A DNA stretch of 64,000 nucleotides, from the NCBI GenBank assembly GCA_022376515.1, contig WTXI01000012.1, positions 310,001 through 374,000 of the forward strand, given 5' to 3'. The notes below the pieces were generated by a model. It did not search any database and had not been told where the DNA came from. It saw only the letters and a program-made list of their open reading frames with translations. Numbering within the stretch: the first letter of the stretch is position 1; every line of letters starts with the position of its first letter. Shown in pieces: positions 26,132 through 37,116 of the stretch. The translations under genes were made by a program, and so were the position numbers. Source of the DNA: Lactifluus volemus (lineage: Eukaryota; Basidiomycota; Agaricomycetes; Russulales; Russulaceae).

Positions 26132-27425
26132 ATGACTCGCAGTTTATATAGTATTTCACCTGAACCAGGTCCAAGTCCACGCTCTCCTTCTTTCTCAGAC
26201 GTTTCTTCATCTATAGACGGCGCTCCGTCTGCATTGACTGACTTTCATGACGGCCTACCTCAACATTCATCTGACCGACACGCTTCTCCGACACGCGCTG
26301 GTCTCCCACCGCCTGGCCTTGACGTCGTTACTTGTCAATGGGAAGATTGTGGTTCTACTTTTGACGATTTAACAACCTTCATACGCCACCTCCATGAAGG
26401 TAAACTCACCTTCCCTTTTTTCTCCTCATCGTTGCCATCCTTCTTTCTAATTAGCGCCCTCACGCCTTTTCTTTTCTCCTTTACCTCCGCAGATCACATA
26501 GGCGTGCACAAATCAAACTACACCTGTGAATGGGCCACGTGTGCTCGTCGTGGCCTTCCTCAGACCTCTCGCTTCGCACTTATCTCTCACCTTCGATCTC
26601 ACACCGGGAGAAACCCTTTACCTGCGAGCTTCCTGGTACGTCTCAACTCTTTTCCTCCCCAAAAACTCTATACCCGCCATAATATGCCTGACCGCCTAGA
26701 TATACAGAGTGCGATAAATCATTCACCCGCTCGGACGCTCTAGCGAAACACATGCGTCTCCAACACAACGTCGAAGCCGGCGCACCCGGCCGTGGTGGTA
26801 ACCGTAAACGAAAGCGTGGCGACCGTGAGGAGCCCTCCCGTCCAACTGCTGCCTCCGCCGCATCAGACCCGACTGGTTTTAGCATCTTCAAAGTTGAACC
26901 CAATACACCATCCGAGTTGCGCATCCCCTCGGAGGCCGGCGGTACCCCCGGCGCAGATGACTATTTCGCCACAGGCCGCTCGCCCAGTCCAAGTGACGAG
27001 GGTCTTCCATCCTATCTCGCCCAGGACATCGACCCTGCAACGGGTCTGATCCGTGGGCGTCCCCCAGCAATGGTCAAATACCTCGTAACGAAGGCCAAAT
27101 ACTATTTTGCGATCGAACAACATTCCAGCCTTCTAGAAGAGCTCCGTGTACTCCGGGCAGAAGAGTCTGCCTTGCGCCGGGGAAAGGACGAAGCGCTCGA
27201 CTCCGTTATGAAGTCGGAATTTGGGTGAGTCATTCATCTTCCATTTCGTACAATTTTTGGTTTTGTTTTTCGTTCTAGTGGAATTTGTGGGCTGACAGGG
27301 CATTTTTCGGGGTGACGTGTAGGCCAGCGGTTGAGCCGCTGTTATCAACTGCCGGCGGTCCATCCCCTCAACATGCCAGATCGTACAGCCCAGAAGGGCA
27401 TGCTCCGCCTGAAACACATCAATGA
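26132..27425 (+). CDS. C2H2 zinc-finger regulator with one-base frameshift
   Basis: Predicted exons are 26132-26399, 26493-26635, 26708-27224 and 27323-27425; introns are 93, 72 and 98 bp. Three fingers can be read: CQWEDCGSTFDDLTTFIRHL (joining across intron 1 to HEDHIG), YTCEWATCARRG...HLRSHTG, and CDKSFTRSDALAKHMRLQH. This layout is that of a conserved fungal family which I associate with the fission-yeast INO80-complex protein Iec1; that link is from memory. The finger 2-3 linker should read HTGEKPF, but after HTG the frame slips because one G is missing near 26606-26608. Exon lengths sum to 3n+2, and one added base would make the whole gene open at 343 residues. Without it translation ends early in exon 3, before finger 3. 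The C-terminal half is Ser/Pro-rich with a charged helix near VLRAEESALRRGKDEALD. Confidence 0.75.
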
Positions 27426-29859
27426 AGTTTAGTGGGCACGTAGACGACCTATATCTGTGCGAGGCTGTGTCGTTAATCAGGGGCTGCTATCTGAGGGATT
27501 TATATCTATTGTCTGGACCCCCGCTTACTTGGAGCAGGCTTCATTTCATTAGCACAGCCTGGTTCAAAAAAGAGAAAAAAGTCTCCGCTACCCTTGTCGC
27601 CGTTGCATCAAACCTTCGATTATTCGATCCGGCTGTACTGAAACGTCAATTGTCTTTTTCCGGATGTCAATCCTAACCAGTTCTTTTCCCGTTTCTGTAT
27701 AAAGTCCCACAATGATTTTGGCCACATTCTCGGTCACCGCACCGCAACAAGTGTGAGAACTTTCTCTTTGGGCTTCCGCGAATGAATATCGGTTAGTTGT
27801 TTTTGTGTGCGGTAAGTTACAAAACGTTAGCCAACACGCGTTTTGCCTCGCCCTCCCCACCAACTAGTACTATTACATTCCCATTCCCATGCACGTGGTG
27901 GATCCGGGTATGATAATCGTACGTGATTAAACCCGTTAGTCCACCATCACCCTTGTCCTGATGTTTTTGCGGTCCTCAGGGCTGTTCTCCTCTCGTAAAC
28001 GCGTCGTCAGCGGGCTCCTATCCCCACCCCCAATCAAATCAAGGCTTGCTCCACAGTCTCCTCAGATACTCGGAAAACGGTTTCAATTGGGGGGCATATC
28101 ACGGTTGTTCCCACGAGTGGTTCGGGGACTCTGAACGCACGCACCCCACCTCACGTACTGTACGGGGCAACGTGCCCAGCGCACGCACGCCAAACCCATC
28201 AAACGACTTAGACCTAAATAGGAAATCGGTGGATTGCTGACAGTCCCGTGCTGTAACTAGGTCTCCATCCTGGCATAAGGATATTTGAGCCCCAGCTTTA
28301 TAAAAAAAAATTGCATGTGACGCGACTCATTGCTCCTTCCAGGTTTACCACACCACGACGTAATCATTGCGTACCGCTACAAATAAATGCTCTATCATCT
28401 GGTCAAGCAGCAAAACCCAGTTACTTTTACCTCACAGAGAGAGGCAACCTCCTCGAAGATGACTCACCACGTTGGTATGCTTGCAATACGACACAGCTAG
28501 ACTTTTAGCCACAGCCTCCACTCTCGTTCCTAAGTTTCCTTCCATTCCAGAACAAGTTCCGAGTTACGCAGCGCCGTGAAGGGCACCGACGACGACGCCA
28601 GAGGCATTTGTGCACTTTCCAAGTCACCCGACGGCACCTTCAGATACCATCGTGGCCGGCTGTTTGCTATTTCCTCACCGCGCCGCCCATATAAAAGCGG
28701 TCAATGTACACACTCTTATCCTTTTTTTTTTTCGACAGCGTCCTCTTCTCCTCGTCCCACGCGTAGCTCGCAGCTCAGTCCCTTGTACCTCCCACCGATG
28801 CTCAGGTTCGGGAATGCGGCGGCAGTAGTAGCAACGGGGTATTAGACTCCCTCTGCATTCCATCTACCTCCCATATGATTCAGCCCACACCGCTCGACGA
28901 CTAGGAGAAATACCTCAGGAAAGATTAAAACCCAGTAAATGCGTCCCCCGCTCACGCTGTGCAGGTGGCCATGGTCGCCGGTTCGTGTATCAATCGTCGC
29001 AGGATCCGAATTGACGTGCGAAAATGTCGGACGCTGTCTTTGGTTATTTTCTATCTTTTCTCTTATTATGCATGACCAGGCCTGGCTGGCACAGCCACGG
29101 GTGAGAGAGGTCCTCGGCCTCCTCCAGCATATCCTCCCAAACCGCTAAAAATTCCCTAGCACAGACGTTCAGTCAGAGTTCAAACGAAAGTAGGGACCAC
29201 TGGGCACGTAGAAGACTGGGATCAGCTTTCAAGTCACTCTCAGTTGTTCTGCTCAGAATTCGCTACCGACGGATCGGATCGAGCGCAGGAGCCTGAGCCC
29301 CGAAGATGGGACAGCCATCGTCATAGGCAACCCCGAGGGCGGCCCCGGCCTGGATAACGACCGCTCCCCGTTGGGGGCGATCGCTCACAGCCATCAACTA
29401 CGATACAATTTCATGTTTCACACTAGACCCTTTTTAATATAACTTACTTGGTCGTTTTCATGCAGATGACAAAAGTCTCACCTTACGCGCAGATCGAGCG
29501 GCCATCCTGGGCTGCAACAGAGGCGAGGACTCTGGTTTCGTTATACCAATCATTGGACATCGTAATTAGTGAGCTACATTAGTAGATCAGCTAAATACTT
29601 TGAATAAACCACTGTATAGGCATTCGATTCCCCATTCCCGTGTGATCTCCTCTCAACTCCCTGTCTGATCGAGGTCTAGATATCCCATCAAAGCATCTTT
29701 ATGGAACATTTATTACCCCATATATAGAAGAGATGTATTTTATTATAAGCTCTGCTTGATGTGTTGTGCAAATGCTCATCGTAGTCTCAACTTTACTCGT
29801 GACTCTGGCTCCGAGTCGAAGCACACTGCTCTCCATTTGGGCAGATCCAAAAAGATCTT
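27426..29859. other. Intergenic, no gene seen
   Basis: Open frames are under 95 codons, with no family features. A T/C-rich tract near 28715-28750 resembles a fungal core-promoter pyrimidine stretch, and the frames after it are short. Nothing here can be called a gene. Confidence 0.45.
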
Positions 29860-29940
29860 TTTTCGGACTGGGATTGAACCAGAAAACTTGGGATGTTTCT
29901 GTTTTATAGTCCCATGCTCTTCCAGTTGAGCTACCGAAGG
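29860..29940 (-). pseudogene. tRNA-Tyr-like pseudogene, copy 1 (anticodon ATA)
   Basis: On the minus strand it begins CCTTCGG-TA-GCTC...GAGC, with a good A box and D arm. The anticodon stem TGGGA/TCCCA encloses a loop with anticodon ATA and a 9-bp intron, and the T arm is TCTGG-TTCAATC-CCAGT. The acceptor stem has two mismatches at its end (partner CCGAAAA) and the T stem has one. Eukaryotic tRNA-Tyr genes characteristically carry a short intron after position 37, as here. Probably a degenerate copy. Confidence 0.65.
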
Positions 29941-30178
29941 CTATTAACTGCCTGTGGCCCGCCGAGCTATGTGTAAGAAGTATTGCCCATTTTGTACTAC
30001 AATCTACACCCGACGGTGACTGACACTACTTGGGAAGCCATGTCTATCAAAATCTGATTGCAGCGAATTTGAACGGGAGAAGAGTAGGCGACAAAAGTGA
30101 ATGCAGTTTTGCTCAATCAGTTATCAACAAAATGAAATGACTGCAATCCATTTAGGCATACTTGGGGAGAAAACAATT

Positions 30179-30266
30179 TCCTTTGGACTGGAATCGAACC
30201 AGCAACCTTGGGATGTCACAGATGTCCAGTTATAGTCCCATGCTCCTCCGATTGAGCTACCAAAGG
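30179..30266 (-). tRNA. tRNA-Tyr-like gene with 15-bp intron, anticodon ATA
   Basis: The minus strand folds into a complete cloverleaf. The acceptor stem CCTTTGG/CCAAAGG has 7 perfect pairs, then TA, D arm GCTC-AATCGGAG-GAGC, anticodon stem TGGGA/TCCCA, T arm GCTGG-TTCGATT-CCAGT and discriminator A. A 15-bp intron sits after position 37, the place used by all eukaryotic tRNA-Tyr genes, and the body matches tRNA-Tyr. The anticodon reads ATA rather than the normal GTA, so position 34 is A. If transcribed and deaminated to inosine it would read tyrosine codons and possibly UAA. It may equally be an inactive copy. It is the middle of three related copies. Confidence 0.75.
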
Positions 30267-30513
30267 TTGATTTCAATACAGTGGTAACGAAATATGTGTC
30301 ATAAAAGTTACCCTTCTCGAAAAGCCATGAAGTCTTTGAAAGAAATATGGGATACTAAGATGTGCCCATTGAGTCCTAAATGCAGCAAACTTTAATGGGG
30401 GAAGAGTAGGAGACAAAAGGGTGGTGACGATGGTCGATAAGCCATTCGAACTCGGTGGAGCCTGAGGCTGACTAGCAGTTATCGAGACAGGTTGAAATAC
30501 AGAGAATTTTCTC

Positions 30514-30593
30514 CCTTTGGACTGTAATTGGACCAGAAACCTTGGGATATCACAGATCTTCTGTTTTATAGTCCCATGCTCTTCCAGCTGAGC
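30514..30593 (-). pseudogene. tRNA-Tyr-like pseudogene, copy 3, truncated
   Basis: It shares the anticodon stem, ATA anticodon, intron position and 3' acceptor strand with copy 2. On the minus strand the 5' acceptor strand and the TA linker are replaced by unrelated bases before GCTC. The T loop is mutated (GGTCCAATTAC), so the B box is damaged. Not expected to be functional. Confidence 0.65.
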
Positions 30594-30686
30594 GCGGTGA
30601 CACGAGTGAAGTTGTAGGTTTGACACGTGACTCACGTAAAAGGTCGACTTGGAGGGCGTCGACCTTTGGCGTCGACGAGCTCCCTC

Positions 30687-31133
30687 TCATTCCACAATCA
30701 AAGCCTTATACAATTGCCTATCCAAACAAAGTGTGTGCCACGAGGCCGGCCCAGGTTGCAAATCTATTTGTGGATCACGATGCTCGAATTCGCACTGTTC
30801 GATGACGTTCTCGATGACACTGTTGAGTTCAAGTTGGAGACCAACGCAGGTGATGTAGTTATTGCGATGGAAGGAGTGGCGAACCCAGAAGGTACGCTCG
30901 ACGTTTTTAGCGTGAATGGAGCATGTGACGAGGACCGCATCGCCGAGCTGCTCGATGACGTGGCGCGGGTCCGCCGCCGCATTGCACAAGAAACGGCCGA
31001 CACAGGTGTGGTGGTATAGTTGACGTTGGTCCATGACCGTCATAGGCAACTTTTCAAGTTGCCACGCTACCGCCAATCCCGCATTGGAGATTTCGGGCCA
31101 GTATGTGATACAAGGCATGGCAGACCTCTGCAC
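30687..31133. other. Unassigned coding-like segment, strand uncertain
   Basis: Both strands are open over about 250 bases. The plus strand (about 30780-31019) gives an acidic peptide with EDRIAELLDDVARVRRRIAQ, which looks like a helix. The minus strand (31133-30687) gives a His/Asn/Cys-rich peptide with C-ending codons. I recognise neither. Length is under 150 codons, there are no convincing introns, and neither reading connects to neighbours. A decayed gene or transposon fragment is possible. Confidence 0.25.
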
Positions 31134-33235
31134 TGCCGGTGCTTTCCGAGTCGGTAACTCATCTTTTTACTCGCGGGAGAGGTCTCCACATCTCGTGGTG
31201 GCATCCGGAGATTTGAGTACATTTTAGAGAGACAGACGTCTCTCGTGCGAACTAACACGCCTACGATTGCCTTCAGAATTGTGCGGCTTCCCGGAGAGCT
31301 TTGGAACCGGGGCTCACATTGAACTATGACTGCCAGGGGTACCTCGAAGGAATCTATCTGGATATCTCCCAAGATCATTCCACTGGAATTTCCACGAAGT
31401 TTACAACAGGGAATTCAGACACAGTAGGCTGCACCTTTCTTAAACAAATATTTCGCAACGGATGGGTGCTCTCTGCCGGACAGCCCCTCCCACCTGAGTC
31501 TGTCTTTCAAGCTGCGCTGTATCTTGACGACACCTCATGCCCTCTGTGTTACCACGAAGCTGACTTGTGTCATTGATCGACCCTGTCCATTGACACCAGC
31601 CGCCAGACTGCGAACGACCATTGTTTCCTGGCCATGCATCAATGCTCTTTCTCTTCGTGGCCGCTTGCATTCAAGCGAGGACAAGATGTTCCTGGGCGAG
31701 TTTTAGGCATGTGCATGACGCATTGGGGAGTGACACCATCAATATTTTTTTTGAACCTGATCTGCCATTTTTCAGGCTGTTAGTCCCCCTTTTCGGAATC
31801 CAGGTCCGAATCCCTCCTCCGCCAGTGAGCTTCGGGGACGGAAGCAAACAAAAAAAAGGGCCCACTTCTCTGAACCCAAATTTCTCAAACCGTACGAGGA
31901 CTCCCGTTGCCGTCACTCACTTCGCTTTTTCTGCTTCTCAAAAATGAATAAGCAGTAGACGAAAGAACTAGATATGAAAAAAAAAAAAGCCGGATAAGAC
32001 ATCTAGTCCAACGCCACGGCAACAGGGCCCCGATATGTGCCGCTCTCTAAATGAGTTTTGCTGAAAGGCTTTGGGAATCAGATCACAGAAAACAACTTTT
32101 GACAATTATTGCGAAGACCCAAACGCCGCCAGATGCCCGGAATGCCTTTGCTATAAGATGTTGCGTAGTAACGTAATAGTAAGTTAATCGATTGATGCAC
32201 AGAAACATCGCTCTGACTTCTATGGAACTAGCGATCACTTCCCGTGGAAGAGAGTTGAGCTGGTATTGGATACTTAATAGTAACTAAATGGAGAGCGAAT
32301 CATGAACACGAAGTGGCGTTGTTTCAGGGTGCTTACCAACGTTAGGTCACCCTCGCAAATATAGTTGTGGGATTGAAATGATGACCAGGGTTATTAGAGC
32401 GCGCCGCTGGTGAATTCATAAAGTAAGTTATCCATTGCGCTTCCGCAATAGTCGACTCTCTGTGGCACTGCCAGTGCTCGGCTACGCCGCGGGTTCGACG
32501 TGTAAGTTACTACCAGTTGACATCTTCCTGGTCAGCACTATTTTCTGGAAGTAAATCAAGTGACTAACGCGAATTCTCTATGATTCGTTGCCCCATGTAG
32601 TCATCGATGAAGTCTCCTTTTGTAATTCTCCATGCACTAACCATTTGACTTGGAGTCATGATTCCCGCCGTCACCAAAAGAACACAACGACAGTGGCAGC
32701 CGTGAGCCACCACCCGTAGAGCAACTCCCAGAAAAGGATGAACACGAGCCTACGTGATTGCCTTTCCCCCGCGTCGCAATGATGGCAAATTGAGGTAAGT
32801 TATTAATTGAATAATACCGTTTAGCGCTTCGCGTGTCGAATAAAAGCCTGACGCCACATCAAAGGACTTATTAGCTTCCGACGGCGTCGACGGTACTGTC
32901 CTAAACTGTCGAAAGGCCTCTCAACTAATGGAAGTCCACCAAGCTCCACGGACAGGGTGAAATACAGTAACAGGGTTTCGGATTAGACGAGTTTGGTCTG
33001 TTTCTAACCGACTGAATCAACCTTCGTCACTGACAGCGGCGGTGAGACAGTATCTGATGTTATTGATGCCCTCTACCGACAGGAATGACCAACTTGACTC
33101 ACCTCTTCCTAATTTATTGGGATAGTCATGGCTTCGCCACCCCAGAACGGGACCGAGTCACTGTATACAGCAGCTGTGTTGAGACCTTTGACGAACATCA
33201 AGGATTTGGGCCTCAAAAATCTCGGTAAATCTCTG
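31134..33235. other. Intergenic upstream of copy A; no gene identified
   Basis: One plus-strand frame at 31301-31576 (91 codons; contains YLEGIYLDISQDHSTG) has moderately coding-like composition but no recognisable domain and no supported partner exon. The rest holds only short frames. The octamer GTAAGTTA, resembling a splice donor, occurs four times between 32170 and 32800. Confidence 0.4.
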
Positions 33236-33244
33236 TATATAAGG
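33236..33244 (+). promoter_or_regulatory. TATA box of CPL1-like copy A
   Basis: TATATAAGG lies about 100 bp upstream of the copy A start codon, similar in position to the TATA-like elements of the other copies. Confidence 0.55.
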
Positions 33245-33339
33245 CCGGGTTAATGTGCTCGTTGGGGTCATCTTGACTCGGATTTCCCAGTACAATCTTT
33301 TTTGGCTCGAGTCAAGGACCTACTGATTCAATTCGTGGT

Positions 33340-34391
33340 ATGACCCTCTTCAAGCTCCTTTCTCTCCTCACCCTGCTCTTCGGAGCCACCGCGTCTTCCC
33401 TTAATGCGCGCGACCCAGCACTACACCCTCTAGATGTCCGCCAAGCTGGAGGCAACCAGTGCGCAAACATCGAAGTTAGTCTCCTGGACTATGGTATCGA
33501 TGCCGAAATAAGTGGGTCAATTTCACCCGGTATATCAAGTATTGCTGTTCCTGACCAAGTATCTCAGCTACCTGCCTTTGTCTGTCGGACGTTCCGGGTT
33601 TCATTTACACTGACCCAGACGCCTCTGCGGCGATCGCAACTCTCGGGGCGACAGAGGTCACCGACATTTTGAACAGCTACGTACGTGAACAAACAGCGGT
33701 GCTTCAAGCATTTACCTAACTTGAGTCAAACCTCAGATCATCTTTGCTGCCACGTTAAACGATTGCGTGTACCCGGAGTATGCTACTCCCACCTGCATTA
33801 ATCAAGACCCATGCGGGTTTTTGTGCCCTGACGAGTTCACACCCTACCCGCCAAGCAACCCGACGTCGTGCGTCTGCCCGGCACCCTCGGTTCTCTGCAA
33901 CGGCCAGTGTGTAGCAGCTGGGTTATGTCCCTCAAGCGTTCCGCCAGGGAAGAAGCGATGGCTTGGCAGCGGTATCTGTTCCGAGATGGGTCCTGAATGG
34001 GCTGCATGCGGTGTCTTTGGCGGCAGTGCCCGTTCATGGGAGTGTATCAATACGGCTCGCGATCTCGAAAGCTGTAAGTACTTTCCGAGAAAAATTTCTT
34101 GCGCATATAGATTGACACCGGTTTCGTCCTTATCCAGGTGGCGGGTGCATGTTACCCCTGACACCTTATACTCCAATTGGAGAGGACTGTAGTTCTCTCC
34201 CCGGTGTTGCGGACGTTGCCTGTATCGCAGGTGAATGCGTCGTCCATCGCTGCCTCCCGGGATATGTTACCGCGCACGATGGAACCCATTGCGTCTCGGT
34301 GCACGGAAGGATTTCACAGCCTTCCGGGGACGAGAACGAAGTCGAGTCTGTGGTGTATGGACTCGAACATGTCCCTCTACAGAAATATTGA
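33340..34391 (+). CDS. CPL1-like secreted cysteine-rich protein, copy A
   Basis: Predicted exons are 33340-33511, 33568-33680, 33737-34073 and 34138-34391 (291 residues); introns of 56, 56 and 64 bp start GTGGGT, GTACGT and GTAAGT. A signal peptide (MTLFKLLSLLTLLFGATA) is followed by a short pro-region ending LDVRQ. The middle has a CLCLSDVPGF motif and a Cys-rich block (CGFLCPDEF, CVCPAPSVLCNGQCV), then GKKRW, EMGPEWAACGVFGG and ECINTARDLESC. The last exon gives the CPL1-like domain: CGGCMLP, DCSSLPGVADVACIAGECVV, CLPGY and HC. Proteins with this domain are extracellular; the founding member is Cryptococcus CPL1, and mushroom PriA-type proteins are related. The molecular role is unknown. It belongs to the same sequence type as copies E and G (GTGGGT first donor). 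Frame and splice phases (1, 0, 1) match all paralogues. Confidence 0.85.
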
Positions 34392-35228
34392 GCCGTTCCT
34401 CCTTATGGATGGTAAATGTATATACGAGCAGAGCAAAGAGCACTGGACACTATAACCAATCTAACTAGAACACTCTCTGACCTGTCGGAGGACAATGTTA
34501 CCGAGAATGTTGCGGATCCGTACGGCGTAAGTAAGCGAAGAAGCCATAGTAGACGAAAATAAAGCCTGAGAAGGACTGGGGTGCCTGGTTTGCTAGCAAA
34601 ATGCGTATGGTATCACTGGCAGCCAGGGTGACTCGGACTCTGATATCTGCTTCAGCTGGAACTCCGATAATTACGTACCAAGTTACTAATGATTGATGAC
34701 CATGGTGTACTTGAGAATTGCCTTGCGAGGTTTGACCGTCTCCAATCATTAATCGCTGTGTATGTGGCCATTGATCATCGAAGAAAGAGAAAAGCCTGTG
34801 TCATCAATACATATGCGCATGCAACTTCAGGGAGCCGACGACATACCCCATCGCGATGCCAGTGCCCTACCCAGTTCAAATTACTTAATGATGCGTTTCA
34901 CTTCAACGCCCTTTTCAGTGAACCGACGGAGGTGTCCACGGGCAAGTCAAAGTGAGTGGGGGTAAGTTGGGCAACAGAGAAGGGATAAGAGCATCTGCGA
35001 GCGAGAAGACTCGGAGGACAAGTGCAATACGAGTCAAAGGGCAACGACGATGGGTGCGGCTGATATGAGACAACGGGCAGTTGAGACACCGGTAGCGCAG
35101 ACACGCTGGGCATCAGGATAACGAAGCTCGAGACTTTAGAGGAGTTCGAGAAAAGTGGAAGTGGTGGCGATGCTTCGCTGGTCTCTTAGTACAGTACCCT
35201 CAAACTCGGAATGCTTCACATGTCGCTC
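34392..35228. other. 3' flank of copy A and unassigned sequence
   Basis: After the stop, a short conserved 3'-flank word (GGACACTATAACCAATCTAA near 34443) is shared with other family copies. The remainder has only short frames and no domain. Confidence 0.45.
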
Positions 35229-35660
35229 GCATTTTCCTCAAAAGAAATAAAAGTCAAAATAAACGGCCTACTAGATGTGACGTTAGGCACACAGAACATA
35301 GCTAAATCCAGGGCTGAAATGACAAAGGCCTCACTTTGTCATTTCAGCCTTGAACCGAGTTGAAGGACATGAGCAGAGTGATCACCGTACTACAGTGAGC
35401 AAACGCGAGGCAAACCAGAACCAAACGGTAAGTTGAGAGACACGATGCACATAGGAAAACCCAAAGGAGACAAAAAAACATGAGCGTGGCATGATGTCAG
35501 AGTGGGCGGGTCTATACCCGAGGTGCTTGTAAGAAAACCGAAGGCCGAGAGGACGGTAAGAATGGACAAGAACTTAGAGAAGGACAGAACGAGGCGAGCG
35601 AACTTGAAGTGAGGACGTGAATGGGTGAAACGAGGTGCACGAAACTCAGGGTCTAAGTTA
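35229..35660. repeat. Cluster repeat unit 1 with perfect hairpin
   Basis: This block recurs at about 43380, 48265 and 52979. It shares the words GACGTTAGGCACACA, GAGTGATCACCG and, with the 52979 copy, GAGCGTGGCATGATG. It contains a hairpin at 35312-35349: stem GGCTGAAATGACAAAG with an exact complement, loop of six bases. No coding potential is seen. It separates successive CPL1-like genes and may be the recombination substrate for their amplification. Confidence 0.7.
35312..35349. repeat. 16-bp perfect hairpin (copy 1 of 4)
   Basis: Stem GGCTGAAATGACAAAG pairs with CTTTGTCATTTCAGCC around the loop GCCTCA, with no mismatch. Confidence 0.85.
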
Positions 35661-37042
35661 AGTTACACATCATGATCGAACTCCCAATCACAAGACGAGC
35701 AAAAACAAGCCGCCGTGGTTACAAGAACATACAGCGTCCATGATCGACTTTTCTCTCCACTTCATAATTAGGGAGCCTGTCACGAGGCAAAGTTCAAGAT
35801 GGTAGATCACGCTCTGGTTGCTGGCGCGCTGTTCAACGTTCAACACCTAACTCGTTACATTCCTCGGTCGATTCAAAGACCGTGTTCGTTCACAGTATTT
35901 GAACACCTAGAGCAATTGACCTAAAGCGTGGGGATCGTGAAACGACTAGGCCACATTACGAGCCAGGTGCAGCGAAATGAGCTCTGCATCTGACTTTCGT
36001 ACCGCCAGAACCGTACACTCGGCAATACTGTAAGCTCACTCTACAACAAGTGGAACCTACCCTATTATGGATGCATACAGAATTTTACTGTAAAAACTGC
36101 AGTTAAGGTAGTAATTCAGACTCAGCTGCGGCATATGAATCAACAACCTTCAAAGCTTCATCAAATAATCAAATAAAACAAATTTGACCTATTGTATCTA
36201 CGGGCATCCGCTCTAACCCATACTTCCATAAATGCATAACCATGCATCCGAGGGTGAACTGAAGGGCATGCCAGGGGTGGTAGTAGTAATGCACCAGTGG
36301 CCGATCATGGCTAAGATATTGAAAAATGGCCGGGTGAGAAACCGTGACAAAGCGGGTGAATGAGATATGTCGGTGTTATGTCGTCAGATGCGGACGTCTG
36401 ATTATTGGAGTGTGGCTAGTACTGTGCTGTACTGTACTGTACTGTTGAGTTTTCCACAATAACAATTGGAAGTTTCTCGTGCCTGGTGCGGTGGACCAAC
36501 TGACTCCGCGATAAGAGAACCGGCAATCGCTAGCGCAGATAAAGTTCAACATAGACAAGGGCTCCCATTTATACTAACCGGGGTTGGGTAGTGGATCACA
36601 CACTATAAAGTACTGTAGTACTGTATAACACAATTTCTTCCGCAACATTTGTACAATTGAACGGTGGTCTGATGATAGACCGGTTCAACACAATACTCAG
36701 AAATCCTTTCCGTCGTTTTCCATGCCTAGTAGTTGGTTGTCACTAATCCTCAAATTATGAAATGTCCTACTACCGTGACTGTAGTCGGAACCCCCAGGCT
36801 GCGAGTGGATACGGTAAACGTCCCTTGCTTGGGACTTGGAAGATTCACCTCTGGCAATCCATCAAGCTCCCCAAGCATTGATTGGCAACCCGTGTCTGTC
36901 GCCTAGTCAACGTGACAGCAGAGCAGAACTGATGCTTCAAGCTGTCGACCCCTTGACGACACGAAAATTAACGGGGCGTACCTTAATGGGCTTCAAGTTC
37001 TCGCGATGTCAAAAATGGTGTCCCTGAAATTGTTGGGAGAGG
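35661..37042. repeat. Duplicated upstream block of copy B
   Basis: The sequence is shared in order with the regions upstream of copies C (about 44940-46140) and D (about 49700-50760). Shared words include GGTGAACTGAAGGGCATG (B and C only), GCAACATTTGTACAATTGAA and GGTGTCCCTGAAA just before the TATA element. TACTG pentamer runs lie near 36420-36445 and 36607. No gene is seen inside; it is promoter plus spacer of the amplified unit. Confidence 0.6.
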
Positions 37043-37054
37043 TATAAGTATATA
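37005..37054 (+). promoter_or_regulatory. Conserved core promoter of copy B
   Basis: The block GATGTCAAAAATGGTGTCC lies just upstream of TATAAGTATATA. The same pair precedes copies C, D and F at nearly the same distance from ATG (about 60-120 bp). Confidence 0.6.
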
Positions 37055-37116
37055 CGGTGGGTCAATGCGGCTTGTTGGAGTCGATTTTTTTTTTGAGGAC
37101 CTACATCATTCGCAGA

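Larger units (their letters stand above)
29860..30600. repeat. Tandem duplication of a ~320-bp tRNA-bearing unit
   Basis: The spacer words AGAAGAGTAGGCGACAAAAG (near 30078) and GGAAGAGTAGGAGACAAAAG (near 30400) recur at the same distance from the tRNA-like cores. The three loci therefore arose by duplication of a unit of about 320 bp, not by independent insertion. Confidence 0.6.
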
